8,526 nt of DNA from Sinorhizobium sp. (lineage in GTDB: Bacteria > Pseudomonadota > Alphaproteobacteria > Rhizobiales > Rhizobiaceae), in the NCBI GenBank assembly GCA_031178305.1, contig JAPSJG010000146.1, positions 1-8,526 on the forward strand. The letters are read 5' to 3'. Below, piece after piece: positions 5,706 through 8,526 of this stretch. How positions within the stretch are numbered: the stretch's first letter is position 1; each line of letters starts with the position of its first letter. The translations under genes were made by a program, and so were the position numbers. Below the pieces are notes generated by a model. That model was not told the DNA's origin. It saw only the letters and a list, made by a program, of their open reading frames with translations, and did not search any database.

Positions 5706-6683
5706 ATGGCCTCGCAGCTCGAAATGTTTCCGCCGTCGCGCGCGAAGACTGATGACGTCGTTCTCACGACTCACCCGACGGCAAAGCGGCGTAGTGATCG
5801 AGAGCTCGATGACGAAGCCATGGTGCGCCACCTCGAAAAGAGCGGCAACTATCGCGTTCTGCGCAGGCTCGTACCCCGTGCGATCGTCAGTAGGCCGCGG
5901 CCGGGATTTCCACGGCTCGGGGTGATCATCGACACCGAAACCACCGGTCTTGATCACCGCAAGGACCAGGTCATCGAGATCGGCGCCGTTGCGTTTACGT
6001 TCGACGACGACGGCACCATCGGCGACGTCATCGGTGTGTACCGCGGGCTGCAGCAGCCGTTGAACCCGATCCCGGCGGAAATCACGCGTCTTACCGGCAT
6101 CACCGACGAGATGGTGGCCGGGCAGGTGATCGATATGGCAAAGCTTCGATCCTTGGTCGCGCCCGCCGACCTCGTCATTGCCCACAATGCTTCCTTTGAC
6201 CGCCCCTTCTGCGAAGCGTTTTCGAGCATGTTCTCGGACAAGGCCTGGGCCTGCTCCGTCTCGGAGGTCGACTGGGCGGCACGGGGTTTCGAAGGCACGA
6301 AGCTCGGCTATCTGATCGGTCAAATCGCCTGCTTTCACAACGGCCATCGCGCCGTTGACGATTGCTTCGCCCTTCTCGAGGTGTTGGCGCATAGCGGGGA
6401 GGCAACCTGTGGCAACGCATTCGCGGAGCTTGTGCGGGCAAGCCAGAGATCGCGCCTGCGCATCTTTGCCGAGCATAGTCCCTTCGACATGAAGGATCGG
6501 CTGAAGGCCAGAGGCTACCGCTGGTCGGATGGCAGCGACGGCCGCCCGAAATCGTGGTGGACCGAGATCGACGAGGAGAAGCTCGACGAGGAGCTCCGCT
6601 ACTTGCGATCGGAGATCTATCGGTGGAACGAAGCCGACCCGCCGATGAAACGCCTGACCGCTTTCGATCGGTTCAGGGCCTGA
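5706..6683 (+). CDS. DnaQ-like 3'-5' exonuclease (DEDDh) with extra C-terminal domain, 325 aa
   Basis: All three exonuclease motifs are intact. Exo I is VIIDTETTGLD (metal ligands Asp76 and Glu78), Exo II is HNASFDRPF (Asp165), and Exo III-epsilon is HRAVDD (His214, Asp219, five apart as in Pol III epsilon). It should remove nucleotides from DNA or RNA 3' ends in the cytoplasm. It is longer than the housekeeping epsilon subunit's catalytic core. About 70 residues precede the fold, and residues 250-305 form a separate small domain with KARGYRW (267-273) and KSWWTEID (282-289), resembling DUF5710-like Trp-rich modules seen on accessory nucleases. No beta-clamp-binding motif is obvious, although QLEMF at 4-8 is worth testing. 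The start ATG 5706 has GAGGA 13 bases upstream, rather far. It is probably an accessory nuclease, not the replicative proofreader. Confidence 0.85.
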   Translation: MASQLEMFPPSRAKTDDVVLTTHPTAKRRSDRELDDEAMVRHLEKSGNYRVLRRLVPRAIVSRPRPGFPRLGVIIDTETTGLDHRKDQVIEIGAVAFTFDDDGTIGDVIGVYRGLQQPLNPIPAEITRLTGITDEMVAGQVIDMAKLRSLVAPADLVIAHNASFDRPFCEAFSSMFSDKAWACSVSEVDWAARGFEGTKLGYLIGQIACFHNGHRAVDDCFALLEVLAHSGEATCGNAFAELVRASQRSRLRIFAEHSPFDMKDRLKARGYRWSDGSDGRPKSWWTEIDEEKLDEELRYLRSEIYRWNEADPPMKRLTAFDRFRA

Positions 6684-6818
6684 CGGAACTTCAATTGGCG
6701 AACGACACGCCGTGAGCCCTACCGTCACATGCCGCCCATAGGGATCTGCGACAATCGCTCCGCTGACGTTCACGGGCTTCGAGCCGCAATGAGGCCGTCG
6801 ACCGGCTTCATCCAGCCA

Positions 6819-6938
6819 CTACAGTTTGTAGTCGACCGTTCGCAGCAGGTCTTTCCGCCACGCGATGTCTTCGCCGAACAAGGTTGGCTGGAGGGAAAGC
6901 GTATAAAACCGCGCCATGTTTTGCCGCGGATCTGAGCG
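6819..6938 (-). pseudogene. Broken N-terminal part of a WGR-domain protein
   Basis: The minus strand reads RSDPRQNMARFYTLSLQPTL, then FGED, then an unrelated ending (IAWRKDLLRTVDYKL) and TAG at 6821-6819. WGR-domain proteins of rhizobia typically begin with a D-P-x-x-N-M-A-R-[FY]-Y-x-L-x-[IL]-x-P-T-L-F-G run, followed by the W-G-R-I-G-T signature. Here the WGR signature is gone, although a Trp-Arg (WRK) sits near its place. The frame is open upstream only to a TAG at 7011-7013 with no ATG before the homology. WGR domains bind nucleic acid in larger proteins; this piece would not fold. An inverted repeat (6819-6831) sits at the break. From 6684 to 6818 I see no gene. Confidence 0.65.
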
Positions 6939-7020
6939 AGCAGGGCCGCTTAGGTATCTGTTGAAGAACCAAGCTCGGTTACCTGGCCGGGCAGGCGGAA
7001 TTTTCGCCCTCTATGTTGCC

Positions 7021-8526
7021 TCACCGTTGCGCCACCGGCCGCACCAGCGGTGTCACGCGACGGATCGTGACGCGGCGGTTCTCCTGCTCTGCCTCCGGCG
7101 TGCGGATCTTCAGGAAGCGCTCGCCGTAGCCCTGGGTGACCAGGTTTTCCGACGGAATGCCGTAGACCTCCGTCAGGAGCACCGCAACCGCTTCGGCGCG
7201 CAGGTCGGAAAGTACGAGGTTCGACTGGTCAGAGCCGACCGCATCCGTATGGCCCTCGATGAAGAAGGTTTCGCCGGGATCCTTCGCGAGGATTTTCTCC
7301 ATCCCGTCCGCCACATTGCGCAGGGTCTTGGCTTGCGACATCGACACTTCGGCACTGCCTGTCGCGAAGTGGATGGTGTCGAGATCGATGCGGCGGACCT
7401 TGTCGCGCAGGCGAGCCGAATGGCGGACCTCGTCGATCGTGTAGACCCGCTCGACCCGCTCGACCGGCGGCTCGGAAAGGAACTCATAGTAATCCCGGTC
7501 CGGTTCGTCGGCGTAATCGACGATATACTCGTCCACCGGAATGGTCAGCCGCATCGGCGGCAGCTCGTAACCCACATCGACGATCGCCGGGCGCTGACGG
7601 TCTTCATGTTCTGGTGCATAGATCAGCACATATTCATTGTCGTCACTGTCGATACGCGTGCGCTGCAGGATGTCGCCATAACGGTTGTAGATGGTGACGA
7701 TCCGGTAACCGTCCGGACGCACGATGGTCTCACGGTAACGACCGCGCGGCAGTTCCTCGTAAAATGTTTCCTGCGCATCGCGCCGCAGGCGCGGCCGGTC
7801 GTCGCCACGGACGAAGATGCGATCGCCAATTCCGAGGATGACACGATTATCGACCTCCTCGACGACCCTCACCTCTGTCACGTTGGTCTCGGTGGTGTTG
7901 TAGACGGTTGTGTTGTTGATGACCGTGTTGTTGACGATATTGGTCGTGTCAGGCACGGCGAAGGCCGGAACTTCTTCGACGCGCTCGCCTTCTTCGCTCA
8001 GCAATGCTTCGATTCGCTGCGGAAGTTCCTGCCTGATCTCGGCCGGGATCGCCACCTGCGCGGCAGCATCGTCAGTCGGAGGCGCGACTTGCTCTTCCCG
8101 GGCGCGCAACTCTTCGCGCTGCTTGCGGCGGGCCGCGCGTGTACGATTGCCGTTGATATTGTCGGCATCCTTGTCGCTGTCGAGCACAGCCGCGCCTTTT
8201 TCTACAGGAAGCACGACAGTCTCATCGGTGGAGGCCGGATCTTCGGCGATCTTCAGCTTTTCTTCTTCCGTGCGCTCATCTAACATTTCGGGAGCGGGCT
8301 GCTGCTCGGCAGTGGCAGGTTCTTCCGCACCCGGCGTAATCCGCCGTTCTTCCTCGGCAGCCCGCTGCTTCTCGGCCTGACGTCTCTTGCGGAGTGCTTT
8401 TTGCTGCTCTTCGGCCTGCTGAGCTTCCTGCTCGGCCGCCCGCTGCTGCTCCCGCTCGGCGCGACGGCGAGCCTTCTCCTCGGCGCTCTGTTGCTCGTCG
8501 GCCTGACGTTGCTGCTTTTCCTCGGC
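7021..8526 (-). CDS. OmpA-family envelope protein, 5' part outside the window
   Basis: The frame is open from the right edge (501 residues in view) to TGA at 7023-7021; the true start is outside, and the ATG at 8286 is internal. In view order, about 65 residues are Glu/Gln/Ala/Arg-rich (coiled-coil or disordered). A charged linker follows, then an Asn/Thr-rich run (about 197-217, NNTVINNTTVYNTTETN), a domain with IGDRIFVRGDDR and RYRETIVRPDGYRI, and finally the OmpA C-terminal domain (about 380-492). The last carries HFATGSAEVS, GHTDAVGSDQSNLVLS (Asp428) and LRAEAV (Arg443), the residues that grip diaminopimelate of peptidoglycan. It should anchor an outer-membrane or periplasmic structure to the cell wall. 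Rhizobia encode similar long proteins of unknown detail. No clear terminator follows. Confidence 0.85.
   Translation of the reverse strand, partial: AEEKQQRQADEQQSAEEKARRRAEREQQRAAEQEAQQAEEQQKALRKRRQAEKQRAAEEERRITPGAEEPATAEQQPAPEMLDERTEEEKLKIAEDPASTDETVVLPVEKGAAVLDSDKDADNINGNRTRAARRKQREELRAREEQVAPPTDDAAAQVAIPAEIRQELPQRIEALLSEEGERVEEVPAFAVPDTTNIVNNTVINNTTVYNTTETNVTEVRVVEEVDNRVILGIGDRIFVRGDDRPRLRRDAQETFYEELPRGRYRETIVRPDGYRIVTIYNRYGDILQRTRIDSDDNEYVLIYAPEHEDRQRPAIVDVGYELPPMRLTIPVDEYIVDYADEPDRDYYEFLSEPPVERVERVYTIDEVRHSARLRDKVRRIDLDTIHFATGSAEVSMSQAKTLRNVADGMEKILAKDPGETFFIEGHTDAVGSDQSNLVLSDLRAEAVAVLLTEVYGIPSENLVTQGYGERFLKIRTPEAEQENRRVTIRRVTPLVRPVAQR

Noticed and set aside
5565..6773. Long minus-strand frame (402 codons) opposite the exonuclease
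   Set aside because: It mirrors a gene with complete catalytic motifs and carries no recognisable domain of its own.
6978..6998. Hairpin CCTG-GCCGGG-CAGG downstream of the OmpA-family gene
   Set aside because: A four-base stem without a T tract is too weak to call a terminator.
6916..8283. Long plus-strand frame (455 codons) opposite the OmpA-family gene
   Set aside because: It lies wholly antisense to a gene with a clear OmpA domain. Its translation shows no family features and is explained by GC-rich codon use on the other strand.

Overview
The window looks like accessory DNA from an alphaproteobacterium of the order Hyphomicrobiales (Rhizobium, Sinorhizobium or Mesorhizobium type). The reasons are GC-rich codon use, an AraC regulator of the arabinose_bd type beside a DUF2380/DUF3280 protein, an OmpA protein with a long Glu/Gln/Ala-rich front and an Asn/Thr-rich middle, and decayed genes of families abundant in rhizobia (class III adenylate cyclase, WGR protein, IS5-type transposase). 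This placement rests on protein character, not on a database match.

Left part (1-1515) holds no intact recognisable gene. On the minus strand lie three decayed pieces: an M20-type N-carbamoyl amino-acid hydrolase (783-965), the start of an adenylate cyclase with its own ribosome binding site and an early frameshift (424-557), and the end of a GntR/FCD regulator (153-350). A possible small membrane protein (977-1126) and one unidentified frame (1136-1417) are also on the minus strand. At the left edge a strong ribosome binding site precedes an ATG whose gene runs out of the window.

Centre-left (1516-3147) is a divergent pair: an exported DUF2380/DUF3280 protein (minus) and an AraC-family regulator (plus), sharing about 111 bp of upstream DNA. 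Next come two unidentified, translationally coupled minus-strand frames (3225-3775), then a stretch without a clear gene, then an AT-rich control region (about 4081-4256). The control region precedes a 26-codon small ORF and a LuxR/NarL-type regulator (4351-5142) whose receiver domain has lost its phosphorylation site.

Right part: a remnant of an IS5-type transposase (5235-5342), an intact DnaQ-like DEDDh 3'-5' exonuclease with an extra C-terminal domain (5706-6683), a broken WGR-domain gene (6819-6938), and the 3' two-thirds or so of an OmpA-family envelope protein entering from the right edge on the minus strand (7021-8526).

No single pathway links these genes. The picture is of intact regulators, one exonuclease and one envelope gene scattered among the debris of insertion and deletion events. 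The best leads are the pseudo-receiver regulator with its small upstream ORF, the exonuclease next to a WGR remnant, and the unidentified coupled pair. I do not see a convincing complete new system.
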